The notes beneath the pieces are model-generated. The model was not told where the DNA came from, searched no databases, and was given only the letters and a program-made list of their open reading frames with translations. This document shows positions 45,964 to 57,028 of a stretch of 64,000 bases of DNA, in pieces (position 1 is the first letter of the stretch; each line of letters begins with the position of its first letter). Both the position numbers and the translations under genes were made by a program. Source of the DNA: Oreohelix idahoensis (taxonomy: Eukaryota > Mollusca > Gastropoda > Stylommatophora > Oreohelicidae); NCBI GenBank assembly GCA_024509875.1, contig JAMPIV010000598.1:666001-730000 (forward strand), read 5' to 3'.

Positions 45964-48371
45964 TGTCGTGAAATATTCTAATCCCCATATATAAATTAAA
46001 ACGAAAATGTAAAGCCTAACAAATAAATTTAATAAAAGGAAAGAGGAATGGTAAAGAACAGTGCTGTCACAATGACTGTACGCAAAATCCCCCTCGTTTT
46101 CTACTTAGTCTGCAAATTGTAACGCTTTCACGTTGATAGTAAAAGCCTACTGTATTATTACCCGCTTTCTTCAATGAAACGTGTACTGTATTTCTTGGAA
46201 CAACCTTGAGATACGCAAACTGATCAATGACCTAAATTTAATATTTCATTCATTCCATTTTATACACGGTGTAACTAAAAGACAGATAAAGCAGGAGAGA
46301 GAGAGGGGCGAATGAAGGCAGGAAGCATGCAATACTAAACACGCGTCGCGCGATACACAATTGCTGCCATCACGCGTGTAAGGCCACATGCACTAACTTT
46401 TTTTCAGACGGACAGTGATAAAAACACTAACCTTCCCAGAGTTAGGTTTTAAAAAACCTGGAAAACGCTTATTAGGAAAGATAACATTAGATGGGTTTAC
46501 GTTTGAAAACATGACAGTACCCAGACAGCACATCTTCGAAACAGGAGGTAGAAGAAATTGCATATTTTGAACGCAGCCACTTAGCTCTTTTAAATTTGTA
46601 TATTTGGGTTCCTTAGGACTTGCTGACAAATAATATGTAAAACGTTACGCAAATAGTCTAGGAATTACCAAGTTATGGCCAAAATAAAATAGTGGGGGTG
46701 CCTGACAGCATGAAATCATTTCTGCTCATAAAATTTTTTTATAACGTGTTTGAAAAAACCTTACGTTACGGAAATAGCCTACCATGTAAACTCCTATTTG
46801 ATTGGAGCGCAACAAATGTAAGACTAAACACGACTGGTCGGGCTATAAATACTATCTTGTGTTGTCAGGGGAAACGTGAAAAAGGAGTACTTTTTTGAAA
46901 AGATGTGTAGACATGGTTTCATTGGGTAGAGCTGCGAATATACTCGATTCAGAGCGTCTGTTCATTGCCACATCTTGTAATAAACCTACTAAGAAGCAGT
47001 GCGTTGAGCACCAGTGTATATTTTTTTATAAAATAAAGCATGGAACATCGGCAGATCGGAGTTGTGCTGTGTTCATTGCCAGTCAACGAAACTGTTTATT
47101 ATTTCTATGAATTGTGGTAAGCTTGAAATATTCAATATCTTTTAATGAAAATTGAATGTAAATTGATAATTTATGTCTGTATATATGTGTAGTTCAGTAG
47201 CAAACATGATGTAAAGCCTATAATGCTCCAGCCTGAACAGAAGGTGTCGGAGGAAAGTAAAACTGCATGGAATGGCCAAACAGTACACTGACACCTAGAT
47301 TATTGACTAGAAAGAAATAATGCTGGAATTGCAGAGGCGTAGTAACCATTAGGGAAGGAAATACTGGTATAAAGTATTTCAGATGAAGCTGACAGTTGGT
47401 CTAACGCTCTGAACTCAATGTTTGTGATGTATTGTGCTCAGTGTAGAAAGAGAGTATAAATTAGTTATGACGTAGAAGGTACATCCTTCTTGTTTCAGGG
47501 ACCGTGGTCTTAAAGTTATTGAGCAGCACCTGGTCAGAGCTTTGCTGAAGCCAGAGGTGGACAGCATACTCCTTGGTCCATATAGCAACCAGTGGGGTGG
47601 CTCCAGAACTCATTAAAGTAATCGAGCAGAGGAGGCCTTTACTGCAGTCATCACGAAAGATAAGAGAGTGTGGCCATGGAGCTCAACATTATGTACCCCA
47701 TCTTAAAATGACTGTGTAAAATAAAATTAAGAGGGGAATTCACTTGTTTTAATATCAGGAACTGAGAACATCTCCAATACTAGTTCCAATAAAGACAAAC
47801 TATTGAAGTCATGATGACAAATACCAACAGAGCTTGAACAAAACAAAACCAGTATTATCTCATATTACTACTACATAACTGACACACATAGGATACTATT
47901 AATAATATATGTCACTACAAGATTCATATTAATAAATTCTGTACATATAACTTGTAATTAAAATTGATTGTGATTCCTGGTTCCCTTTGTATTTGAATCA
48001 GGACACATATACATTCATGATAGCACTGAATACATATTGTTATTTGAAAAGTTATCAGTGACTCCTTTAAGATATCCTCGTAGAGTGTTTTATGTATGTG
48101 AGTGTCACAGTGTTGTCAAGTGTGGTGGAATAAATTAAATTGTTTATCTGTCTGTTGTTGTTATGACTTACACTTCATCATACACATACCCTAGACATAT
48201 AACGTAGTCATCACACTATTCCAGAATAATTCTGACTGAGGTATACATATGTGGCAGCAAGTAAGGTTATCTATAATACACTACTCTTATTAGATATAGA
48301 TACCTTCACAGCTGATCTCAGTCAGTACACTAAGTCCCCTATAAATATTTATAACATCCCACTTCACCACA
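45964..48371 (+). repeat. A3 3' LTR (2408 bp)
   Basis: TGTCGTGAAATATTC to TTCACCACA, followed by the GGGTA duplication. TATAAATA at 46844-46851 and AATAAA at 47032-47037. Confidence 0.94.
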
Positions 48372-49433
48372 GGGTACAAAGTTGTGCGCTCGAACTAGGG
48401 AAGGCAAAGACAGCGAGGAAGGGGACTAGTCACCGTAAACCTCGTAAACTGGGATCTTCCACGAAGAAGTTTCTAACACTTCATTTCCCTATGACAATCT
48501 CTGCCATGGGACTGCCTTTATCTCCGTAAGCGATAAAGCAATATGATAAATATATCTTCATTAGGCTGTGGGGCTATTTGTGATTAATTTTTGTACAAGC
48601 AACAATCATCTCATCCACAATGCACATGTTTAGATCATATTAAAAATACAATACATTATATCAATGATTATTATACAGGCATATTTTGTGAATTCTATAT
48701 GAACCTGAAATAACAAATATTATACACGGTAGTTATCATAATTTCGCTTACCCTCAGACTTCAGATACTGGACTTAAAAATGTTTCTGGCGATCCGCTCA
48801 CAATTCATGGATAGTGGCGAAACTCGGCCTCCAGTCTGTCTCAAACCTTTTTCGTTGTCTCGGTCTCAGTTTACCGGTACGCTTTATATACGATAGCGCG
48901 GACGTATCGGAGAGTACCGACGTCACAGCTTAGACCTAGACCTAAAAAATCCTTCCCGAACAGTGATTTCGGCCGATCTGTGCGTCGACTGAAATTTTGC
49001 CTTTATCATTCTCGGCATATATAATATCCATATAGTTCCATCTTATCTAGTTTTATACAGCTGATAAAACTCTATCTTCCTATCCATGTAATTTCCCAAA
49101 CTGTTATTTGTTGATTTTAATATTTAGAACAGAAGTGGGTTTACATGCTTTTAGCGTAACTGTGGGCAGCCGAAATACGCATATATCTCCGTAAATGAGA
49201 ACTTCCTACCGTTCCATCTTATATGCAGTTATACACCATCCTTCCCTGTACTGAAATGTAAAATCCTTTTCATACGGATTCCCTTCTGTTTTATTATATA
49301 TCCTTGGCGATTTCCTCTGTCCGATACACATTTCGCTGATACGCCGCCATTTTGAAAGCGGTCACTCGATCGTAGATGGGTTTATAAATCTAACTGAACC
49401 CATTTGCAATGACTTGAAACCAATTTTGCGACA

Positions 49434-49444
49434 TAGCTCCCCCA
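49434..49444 (-). promoter_or_regulatory. B polypurine tract
   Basis: The plus strand reads TAGCTCCCCCA directly after the B 3' LTR end; on the element strand this is TGGGGGAGCTA. Confidence 0.65.
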
Positions 49445-49513
49445 TATTTTAAGCTGGATGATATCTAGCTTAACTATTGGGTACAAGACAATTGCAAATC
49501 GACCATTCCGAGG

Positions 49514-52500
49514 TTAGTTTTCCTTCTTTCTATCCTCCTCAAGCTCTGTGGGATGGCGACTTAGAAAATCTGCGCCCACATTCTGTTTTCCCGGAATATA
49601 TTCAATAGTGAAGGAATATGGCTGAATCAATAATGACCATCTTAGTAAGCGAGTATTTGCATGACGTGATGAGGCCAAAAATGACAGGGGTTGATGATCG
49701 CACTGGACCACAAATGGCTTGCCATACAAATAGGGTTGAAACTTATTGATGGCCCACACCAATGCTAAACATTCCCTTTCTATAGTAGAGTAATTCTTTT
49801 CTGCCGCGTTCAACTTGCGGCTGGCATAAGCAACAGGAAACAGTTCCTCATTCTGAGATTTTTGTAAAAGCGCGGCCCCAATTCCTACATTGCTTGCATC
49901 AGTCCGTACTATAAACTCTTGCGTCAGATCTGGTAACTTCAGAATAGGCCTACTAGTGAGTTTATGTTTCAATTCTGAATATGCATGCTCACACTCTGCA
50001 GTCCACTTTATTGTGTCCGGCTTCCCTTTCTTTGTCAGATCCGTCAAAGGTGCACATAAGGTATTGAAGTCTTTGATGTACTTTTGATAGAATCCTCCTA
50101 AGGATACGAACGACCTCACATCCTTTTTTGTCTGTGGTCTAGGTGCATTCCTTAACTTTTCTATATTTTTGGGATCAGGAGACATGTTTCCATGACAAAT
50201 TGTATGTCCCAAAAATTCTAATTCCTGACATCCGATTACACACTTTGTTGGACGAGCAGTCAAACTTGCCTCTCTGAGTCTACCCAGTAACATTGATAGA
50301 GAATGTAGATGATCCTCAAATGTTTCCGTGGCTATGAGAATGTCATCCATAAAGTTGGTGATGTTAGAGTTGTTCAAGGGTTCCAGCAATTTCCTCATCA
50401 TCCTTGAAAATACGCTTGGTGCGTTTTTCAACCCGAATGGTAGTACATTAAATTCGTAGTGACCATCCGAAGTGCTAAAAGCCAGCATGTGTCGGATCTC
50501 GGGTTTGACAGGAATCTGGTAATATCCCTTACTTAAATCGACCTTAGAGAAATATTTCGCAGTACTTAGCGTCGAGAACAGCTGATTGGTATCCGGTAAT
50601 GGATCAGCTTGGGTTTCTGTGATCGCATTTAATTTCCGGTAATCGATACAGAGTCGGTGTTCTCCACTTGGTTTTCTCAACAGTACAACACTTGAACTGT
50701 AAGGTGATTCTGACTTGGAAATGATTTGTTCTTGCAACAGATAATCAATTTCCTCCTTCAATGCCTGTGCCTTGGCATATGGTATAGGGTAGGTCTTCAT
50801 GCAGATAGGTGTTGGATCGATGACCTTCATATCATATGTCAATAAGTTGGTGCATCCTGGTTTATCAGTTAACACATCTGCATGTGTTTTTAAAACTTCT
50901 TTAACTTGCTCCCTCTGTTCCTGAGTTAACTGAGTACTAATTTTGACTTGTTCATATGTCTCAGTCGGTCTTAATGGATACTCTATTGAGGTAAGTGGTT
51001 CATGCTTCATTTCGGTTGCGATGGCCAGAGTCATCATATGAGCTACCTCCGTTGATGTCCTGTCATAATATTTCTTTAACAGATTAACATGGTACACCCT
51101 TTCTTTGCCCTTCTTGTCAATTTTGTAATTAGTCCTCGATATTTTCTCTAGCACGTTATATGGACCCTGCCAACCAATCTGCAGTTTGTTGTTACTGCTG
51201 GGCAATAGAAGAAGCACTTTTTCTCCAACAGCAAGTTCCCTATCCTTTGCTTTCTTGTTATAGTATTCAGTATGTTTCTTTCTGGCTCTGCGAAGATTGT
51301 CATTAGCCAATTTCCAGCCCATTTTCAGTCGAGTGGTCAACTCATTTACATACTGAATTGATGAGGTGACACTTTCCTCTGCCTTCTCATCTGTCCAAGT
51401 CCGCAGCAATGCTTCCAGTGGACCTTTTATAGGCCGACCAAACAACAATGTGGCCGGTGCCATTCCTGTGGAATTGTGTGGGACTTCCCGGTATGCGAAT
51501 AATGCAGCGGGTAAGTATACATCCCATGTTTCAGGTTTTTCACTTGCCAGCTTCCTGAGAATAGAAATGAGCGTACCGTTGAACCGCTCGACTTGACCAT
51601 TTCCTTGTGGGTGATAAGGAGAGCAATGATAATGTCTGGCTTGAAAAATCCTGAACACTTCTTGGGTTAGCTTTCCCTTGAACTGGGAACCATTGTCCGT
51701 CAATATTTGATGTGGAAAGCCTAACCGGGTGAATATTGTCAACAATGCCTCTGCCACATGCTTAGAATCTATAGATGCCATGGCTACGGCCTCTCCCCAC
51801 ATAGAGCATGTATCAACTAGAGTTAAGATATAACTATTCCTTCTCTTAGTCCTAGTGAGGGGTCCAACAATATCCACTGCAACTCTCTCGAATGGAGTAC
51901 CCATGATTGGCATTTCTCCTAGAGTTGCTGGTGCAGTCCCATGCTTGGGGGCTACACGTTGACACTCTGGACAAGATTTCACATATCGTTTGATATCTTC
52001 CGTGATCCCTGGCCAGTAATAGTGACAAGCTATCCGTTGACTGGTGGCACCAATTCCCATGTGTCCACTAAATGGAATAGCATGTGCGAGCTCCATAACT
52101 TTCTCCCTGTATGACTTTGGTACTACCAGCTGTCCATGTCCTTGAGGTCCTGTACCAGCTTTTCTATACAGTAGTCCATTTTTCATATACAAGTCTCCTT
52201 TTTCTGGAGGGTTATGGGCCTTTGGCAATTTGCCAAAACAAGGCTTCAATGTGTCATCTTCTGATTGAGCCTGTTTCATCTGCTCTGGCTGAGTATTGTT
52301 AGGATTTTCCTCCTCGTTTTTGGTGCTCGACCTGGTCTGGACTGCTGCCAGGACAACAGGTTTTACCGGGTCACCCAAAAATACATACCTACACCCCAAT
52401 ATCAGCGGGTATATAGGGTCATCTATCACTGCGGCTGTTATCACTCCTTCCACGTAGCGAGATTTCACATTGATCCTAGCTATAGGAAGTGTCATGGTTG

Positions 52501-53863
52501 CTGTTCCCTTAGTTGCCCCTTGTATTTCCACGGTTTCTGTGGTAATTTGATCAGAGTGCACTAGGGTTGAACTCACAACTGAGTCGAAATCCAGGCCGGT
52601 ATCATATAAGCACATGACTCGATTTCCGTTCACGGTTACGAGCTCACTCACAGGGGGATGACGGAGGCTATTCTGACTCCCTGTCAGTTCCATCATATCT
52701 GTCCTATTCCCTGTTGCTAAACATGCAGCGTGATGAGGGGTTTTCCTTCTACAATCTACAGTGTTGTGGTTGCTCATCTTACAAATTTTGCACCACTTAT
52801 CTCCCTGTTTGTAGGGTTTCTTTTCCTGAGTCTGAGGGTTCTTGTCCTTATTATCAAATCTTGTTTTATTTCTGTATGGATGATCCTTCTGGTCAAACTG
52901 GGTATTCTGCGGTGGTGGCTTATATCCTTCTACCTGCTTCCTTTTTGTTCCTACCAATTCAGCTTGAGCTGCTTGGTATCTCTCTGCACATTTCAAAATG
53001 TCTTCCAGCCTCTCTGCTCCTTGTTCCATAAGGAATTTCCTCATTTCTTGAGACATGGAATCTTTCACTTGTTCTAACATAACCATTTCTTTTAGATCCT
53101 CGTAGGTTTTCTGATACTTACCTAAACTACTCCATTTCAACAAATACGTTTCTAGCCTAGCTGAGAACTGGTTATATGTTTCTCCAGGTAGAGGTTTAGA
53201 AGTTCTAAATTTCTTCCTATATGCCTCAGAGTTCTTTTCATACCGGATCAGTAAGGCTTGCTTTAGTATTTCATAATTTTCCTGATCTTCTTTGGGGAGT
53301 TTCAGAAACACATCATGTGCAATACCCCTCAATCCCTGAGATAACTTTAAACTCCATTTCTCCTTTTCCAGTCCATATGTAGAGGCTAGCCTTTCATACC
53401 TATCCAGGTACGACTCAATTGCGTCCTCCTTTTCAACAAATGGATCAAGGTGGAAGTTCATGGCCCCGTTTGCTGTGTTCTGAAAAGAGCTACTCGCAGA
53501 ATGAGGTGAGCTATTACCATGGGTGATAGTCCCAGCCTGAAGTTCAAGATCAAGCTGTCTCATTTTCAGCTCATGGTCTCTCTCTGCTTGTAACCTCCTT
53601 TCTTCTCTCTCAGCCTCTGCTTGTAGCCTCCTTTCTTCTCTCTCCGCTTCTAATTTCTTGGCTTCTCTTTCTGCATCCAATTTCTTGGCTTCTCTTTCTG
53701 CTTCCAATTTCTTAGCTTCTCTTTCTGCTTCCAATTGCTTTGCTTCTCTCTCAGTGTACTTTTCACATTCCGTCGTGACATACCGGATCAGAGCGTCACC
53801 ATCCATGCCAAGCTCTTTTCCCACCTGCAGTGTAGCAGACCTAAATTTGACCAAGTCAGCCAT
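49514..53863 (-). CDS. gag-pol: B Gag-Pol polyprotein, 1449 aa, integrase before reverse transcriptase
   Basis: A close relative of the A2 protein along its whole length. It has a coiled coil of EAEREAKKL-type repeats at 40-100, capsid-like Gag at 135-305, and knuckle CKICKMSNHNTVDC at 358-371. The protease DTG is at 421-423. The integrase zinc finger is H594, H601, C631, C634; the catalytic residues are D664, D723 and E759 (35-residue spacing), with a GPY motif near 900. RT has D1109 and FMDD 1171-1174; RNase H has D1322, a Glu near 1362 and D1389. No stop or frameshift is visible and no envelope is present. The start matches A2 (MADL-KFRSA). Family: Gmr1-like Ty3/gypsy by domain order. Its LTRs are each broken by a younger element, so transcription from its own promoter may be impaired. 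Confidence 0.96.
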   Translation of the reverse strand: MADLVKFRSATLQVGKELGMDGDALIRYVTTECEKYTEREAKQLEAEREAKKLEAEREAKKLDAEREAKKLEAEREERRLQAEAEREERRLQAERDHELKMRQLDLELQAGTITHGNSSPHSASSSFQNTANGAMNFHLDPFVEKEDAIESYLDRYERLASTYGLEKEKWSLKLSQGLRGIAHDVFLKLPKEDQENYEILKQALLIRYEKNSEAYRKKFRTSKPLPGETYNQFSARLETYLLKWSSLGKYQKTYEDLKEMVMLEQVKDSMSQEMRKFLMEQGAERLEDILKCAERYQAAQAELVGTKRKQVEGYKPPPQNTQFDQKDHPYRNKTRFDNKDKNPQTQEKKPYKQGDKWCKICKMSNHNTVDCRRKTPHHAACLATGNRTDMMELTGSQNSLRHPPVSELVTVNGNRVMCLYDTGLDFDSVVSSTLVHSDQITTETVEIQGATKGTATMTLPIARINVKSRYVEGVITAAVIDDPIYPLILGCRYVFLGDPVKPVVLAAVQTRSSTKNEEENPNNTQPEQMKQAQSEDDTLKPCFGKLPKAHNPPEKGDLYMKNGLLYRKAGTGPQGHGQLVVPKSYREKVMELAHAIPFSGHMGIGATSQRIACHYYWPGITEDIKRYVKSCPECQRVAPKHGTAPATLGEMPIMGTPFERVAVDIVGPLTRTKRRNSYILTLVDTCSMWGEAVAMASIDSKHVAEALLTIFTRLGFPHQILTDNGSQFKGKLTQEVFRIFQARHYHCSPYHPQGNGQVERFNGTLISILRKLASEKPETWDVYLPAALFAYREVPHNSTGMAPATLLFGRPIKGPLEALLRTWTDEKAEESVTSSIQYVNELTTRLKMGWKLANDNLRRARKKHTEYYNKKAKDRELAVGEKVLLLLPSSNNKLQIGWQGPYNVLEKISRTNYKIDKKGKERVYHVNLLKKYYDRTSTEVAHMMTLAIATEMKHEPLTSIEYPLRPTETYEQVKISTQLTQEQREQVKEVLKTHADVLTDKPGCTNLLTYDMKVIDPTPICMKTYPIPYAKAQALKEEIDYLLQEQIISKSESPYSSSVVLLRKPSGEHRLCIDYRKLNAITETQADPLPDTNQLFSTLSTAKYFSKVDLSKGYYQIPVKPEIRHMLAFSTSDGHYEFNVLPFGLKNAPSVFSRMMRKLLEPLNNSNITNFMDDILIATETFEDHLHSLSMLLGRLREASLTARPTKCVIGCQELEFLGHTICHGNMSPDPKNIEKLRNAPRPQTKKDVRSFVSLGGFYQKYIKDFNTLCAPLTDLTKKGKPDTIKWTAECEHAYSELKHKLTSRPILKLPDLTQEFIVRTDASNVGIGAALLQKSQNEELFPVAYASRKLNAAEKNYSTIERECLALVWAINKFQPYLYGKPFVVQCDHQPLSFLASSRHANTRLLRWSLLIQPYSFTIEYIPGKQNVGADFLSRHPTELEEDRKKEN

Positions 53864-54125
53864 GATGTATCTGTAGTCTAGTAGGGCAAGCGATCTTACT
53901 CAAACTAATTTACTACAATATAATTAACTTATTTAAAATTAAAGTTAATTAAACTGACTTCACCATATATGAAACAGCTTTCTTATCTGTACTCAATGGT
54001 ACTCCTACAAAAATTTTTTTTATATATTCTTCCTATTATGTTAACTCTTTCCAAAAATAAATTTACAAAAAAGAAAATTTCCTACACAGCAGAAATAGAA
54101 AGATGGCTCAGGAATATCAAAGATA

Positions 54126-54145
54126 TATCCCGCAGACGAGCCCCA
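54126..54145 (-). promoter_or_regulatory. B primer-binding site
   Basis: On the minus strand TGGGGCTCGTCTGCGGGATA starts two bases after the 5' LTR end. It is close to the tRNA-Pro complement (TGGGGGCTCGTCCGGGAT) with a missing G and a small insertion. The tRNA identity is inferred. Confidence 0.6.
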
Positions 54146-54183
54146 ACTGTAGCGGGAGGTTATTTAAAATTATTTATTATGTA

Positions 54184-55717
54184 TGTTGCGTGCATATTTT
54201 GACGCACATTTTACAAAAATCGATATGGCTATTTAATATGGGAAAAATATAGACATTCATTTATTTGTGTATGAAAATGCTGTTTATGGTAAAAGCGAGA
54301 TAATCCATGTTTGATTCACACTTTTGATTATAGGAGTAATCGTTCTGGATATTGATCCAGCGCAAGGATATTGCGCTTGCGTTTGTACTTATTTTTAGGG
54401 CCAGAAAATATATTAATTTGCTTATTGTGTTTATGGCCTGAATTCATATGTATTACATATTATTAGTACAAGTAGAATCAGTCCTATATTGTATATTTTG
54501 GATTGGTAGGAGGGACTAGATTCTTGTATTCCGGTCTAGCGGAAGTATGAGTTGTCTTGACAAGTCGTGATGAGTTCCGATGTACCGCTTACAAATGGCG
54601 GGGTACGTTTTTCAAGAGCTGGTCCTTTCGTCAGAAAAAAATGTCTTACGACGTGGTTTTTCTTCTGAAGGAGATGGTGTCTCTACGATAGTTTGTGTTA
54701 GAGACTCTCCTTATGTCAGTATATAGATGATTCGGACTCCAGGTAAACCCAGCTCCTATTTTTGATGATCTCTCGTCGGTTAGGCCTAGCTTGACTTTTG
54801 GTGCTTCGTTATGCTAGTGTCGTGTTTGGTATCGACGAAGATGACAGATTTTCCTGCAGCGGTTATGGCTACGTGAAATTAACCTGATCACCGTAGAGCT
54901 GTATGGAAACATTTACGAAATCATTTATATAACCATTATAAATTAACTCTGGCTTATATTCTCCTTCCTATGAATGAGTGAACGACAACTCAGGGAGACA
55001 GCCATGTTGGATTTCGGTCATCATATGTTTTGATCACTGCCAAGAGAACAGATTATTTATCTTATTATCGGACAGTGACAGGGAGATCTCAATCTTGCTA
55101 GAAACCCCTTTCGTGGTTTCATAATATATACTACAAACTATGGACGTCAAGTAACTTTGGTTATTTATCGATCCGCCCTTCACTGACGCGTTTAGTCAGA
55201 TAGGGGAATGTGGCCATAATGTATCATGACATTGAACTTTTGATGTACTGCCCATTATTTCTGAATGTGTCATGACTTCAGATCTGCTATGTATACCTAC
55301 AAATTGATATGTCAACGAACCATGATGTACTCGTATGTCCCAGTGTGTACGTCTGAATAAATTGAGTAAACTAAGATTCCAGCAGTCTGCATTGGTGCCT
55401 TGTAGACACAAGTGTGAGTGGTTATATTGGTCAGCACACGAACAGTACACCATTCGCGGTAATCACACTCTACACTTCTACTTTATACATACACCATCCT
55501 GCGTCGGCTGAAGTGACCAAGTTTAGGGCCTGCTTCCCCTGGAGCCTTTGCCTTCCCTAACTCAGGACTAGGGTGAGTTACCCATTTACAGCTGGGTAGA
55601 CTGGAGCATGCCTGATCTCAACAACACACCACTCTTCCTTACAGAGCGGAAAGACTGAAACTTTACAGTGTGTGTGTGAAAGCAACTTTACAGAGTGGAA
55701 AGAACAAGATCTTTACA
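54184..55717 (+). repeat. C 5' LTR (1534 bp)
   Basis: TGTTGCGTGC to CTTTACA. AATAAA at 55356-55361. Contains the motif TTTGCCTTCCCTAACTC ... TACCCATTTACAGCTGGG that is shared with the B LTR. Confidence 0.95.
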
Positions 55718-55718
55718 G

Positions 55719-55729
55719 TGGCGAGCCAG
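55719..55729 (+). promoter_or_regulatory. C primer-binding site
   Basis: TGGCGAGCCAG one base after the LTR. It fits the complement of a tRNA-Arg (anticodon ACG) 3' end, CTGGCTCGCCA, for 11 bases. It therefore differs from the tRNA-Pro-like site of A and B. Assignment by memory of tRNA ends. Confidence 0.6.
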
Positions 55730-56735
55730 ATTCCTGGGTCCAGCTTACGCAGTTTTGTGTTGAGAATCACAGTTTACAGCTGAAAGAACATTTGTTTGAA
55801 CACATCAACACCAGTAGGACAGCTATACAGTCGATGTCAGCTTGACCTGTATTACCGATAGGATGCTGTATCTAGGTCAGCGCTTGTTGACAGTTTTTCG
55901 CTGTACAGACAGTATTACACAGGACAGTGGTATCAAGTGTAGAAAATATCTGGAGCAATATTGTTGACATTTCTCAACGTACAGAAGAATCACAGTGTTG
56001 TTGAACATAAAGTGCATAGTTCATCGTTGGATCTTCATATGCTCAACAGAGAAAAATTGACAGTGTAATAGTTTAAAATTAAATCTATTACTGAATAAAG
56101 TGGCAAGTTATTAGTATTAAAATAAACTGTGCCTGCTTTACAACACTATACCTGCAACACATTCCATTCATGACATAAATTATATTGTATGCTATATGCT
56201 ATTTATGCTTACATGTTATTTGTTTATATGTGTAGGGGTTTATATGTTGCGGGCCTGGATGGGTGGTGACTAGAACAGGAAATACCGAGTGATATTGGTC
56301 TTGTTCTGGCGTTCGATAGGGAGCAATTTCTTAATTGAAATTTGCATGCAACATAGTTTGCAAATATTTGGTTAGTTGTGACGACTGTTTCATATTTGTA
56401 TTTGTAACATTTTTTGTGTTCCTTAGTTTTGTTTGATTTGTTTGTATAATTGTAGGTCTCATCTTTTCTTTCATTTCAGTTTTTTACACCCTTATGTTTA
56501 TACACTGTGGCGTTATTTGTCTTGTTATCTTATGGCAGTTATCATCACGGTTTCTGTGATCATTTTTTTCATTTCTCCTATTTAATTTAATTTGATCTCT
56601 GCAAATGTTTTCAGATTGTCTTTTCTTGTTTGTCATTTGTAATGTCTTTAGTTGACATATGACGTATAGTGGTATACACTGATAGTATAGTACAGATCAG
56701 TACTTTCTGATTGTTATTGTTATAAAACAAAATGT

Positions 56736-56980
56736 ACAAGACCTTTGTAAGGCTTGTCTCCCAAAGTGATTGGTAAAGGGAAATATTTTTTCCACAGGTA
56801 CTCAAGTGATCTTTGATTACATTGAGGTATACAAGACCTTTGTAAGGCTTGTCCCCCACAGTATTTGAGATACAGTTATTGTTGTCCACAGGTACTCAAG
56901 TTATCATTGGTTATTATAAACCATACAAGTTTGGACTAAGACTAAGTCTATGGTATAGACTTGTCTCCCATTAACTTGAA
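56736..56980 (+). repeat. hairpin-bearing tandem repeat in C leader, three units of about 95 bp
   Basis: ACAAGACCTTTGTAAGGCTT followed by GT occurs at 56736-56757 and again at 56831-56852. Each copy can fold into a 9-bp stem with one bulged A and a TGT loop. A third, diverged unit (56925-56964) also begins ACAAG and ends CTTGT. The first two units share CCACAGGTACTCAAGT (56792 and 56886), and every hairpin is followed by CTCCCA or CCCCCA. The location before Gag suggests a packaging or translation signal; that is inference. Confidence 0.75.
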
Positions 56981-57028
56981 AGAGGGTAATTTATTTACTT
57001 TTTCAGGTTTCTGATTTAAGAAGACAAT

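Larger units (their letters stand above)
40578..48371 (+). mobile_element. LTR retrotransposon A3, rearranged, nested in the B 3' LTR
   Basis: Plus-strand element with two full LTRs, perfect 5-bp duplications GGGTA (40573-40577 and 48372-48376), primer-binding site, polypurine tract, and an internal region of under 3 kb. The LTRs differ by about 17 substitutions in 2.4 kb (about 0.7 %), so it moved recently although it lacks protease, integrase core, RT and RNase H. It shares the A1 rearrangements and has one extra deletion. It must have been mobilised in trans. Confidence 0.95.
39366..49433 (-). repeat. B 3' LTR, split by A3 (about 2.27 kb of LTR)
   Basis: Starts TGTAGCGGGAGGTTATTT on the plus strand and ends TTTTGCGACA at 49433, next to the complement of a polypurine tract. 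A3 with its GGGTA duplication divides it after 40577. The segment across the break holds a motif also found in the C LTR (see findings). Confidence 0.88.
55718..57028 (+). other. C leader (1.3 kb) with repeated hairpins
   Basis: An unusually long untranslated leader between LTR and Gag. No supported frame. Near its 3' end lies a tandem array of hairpin units (56736-56980), described separately. Confidence 0.7.
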
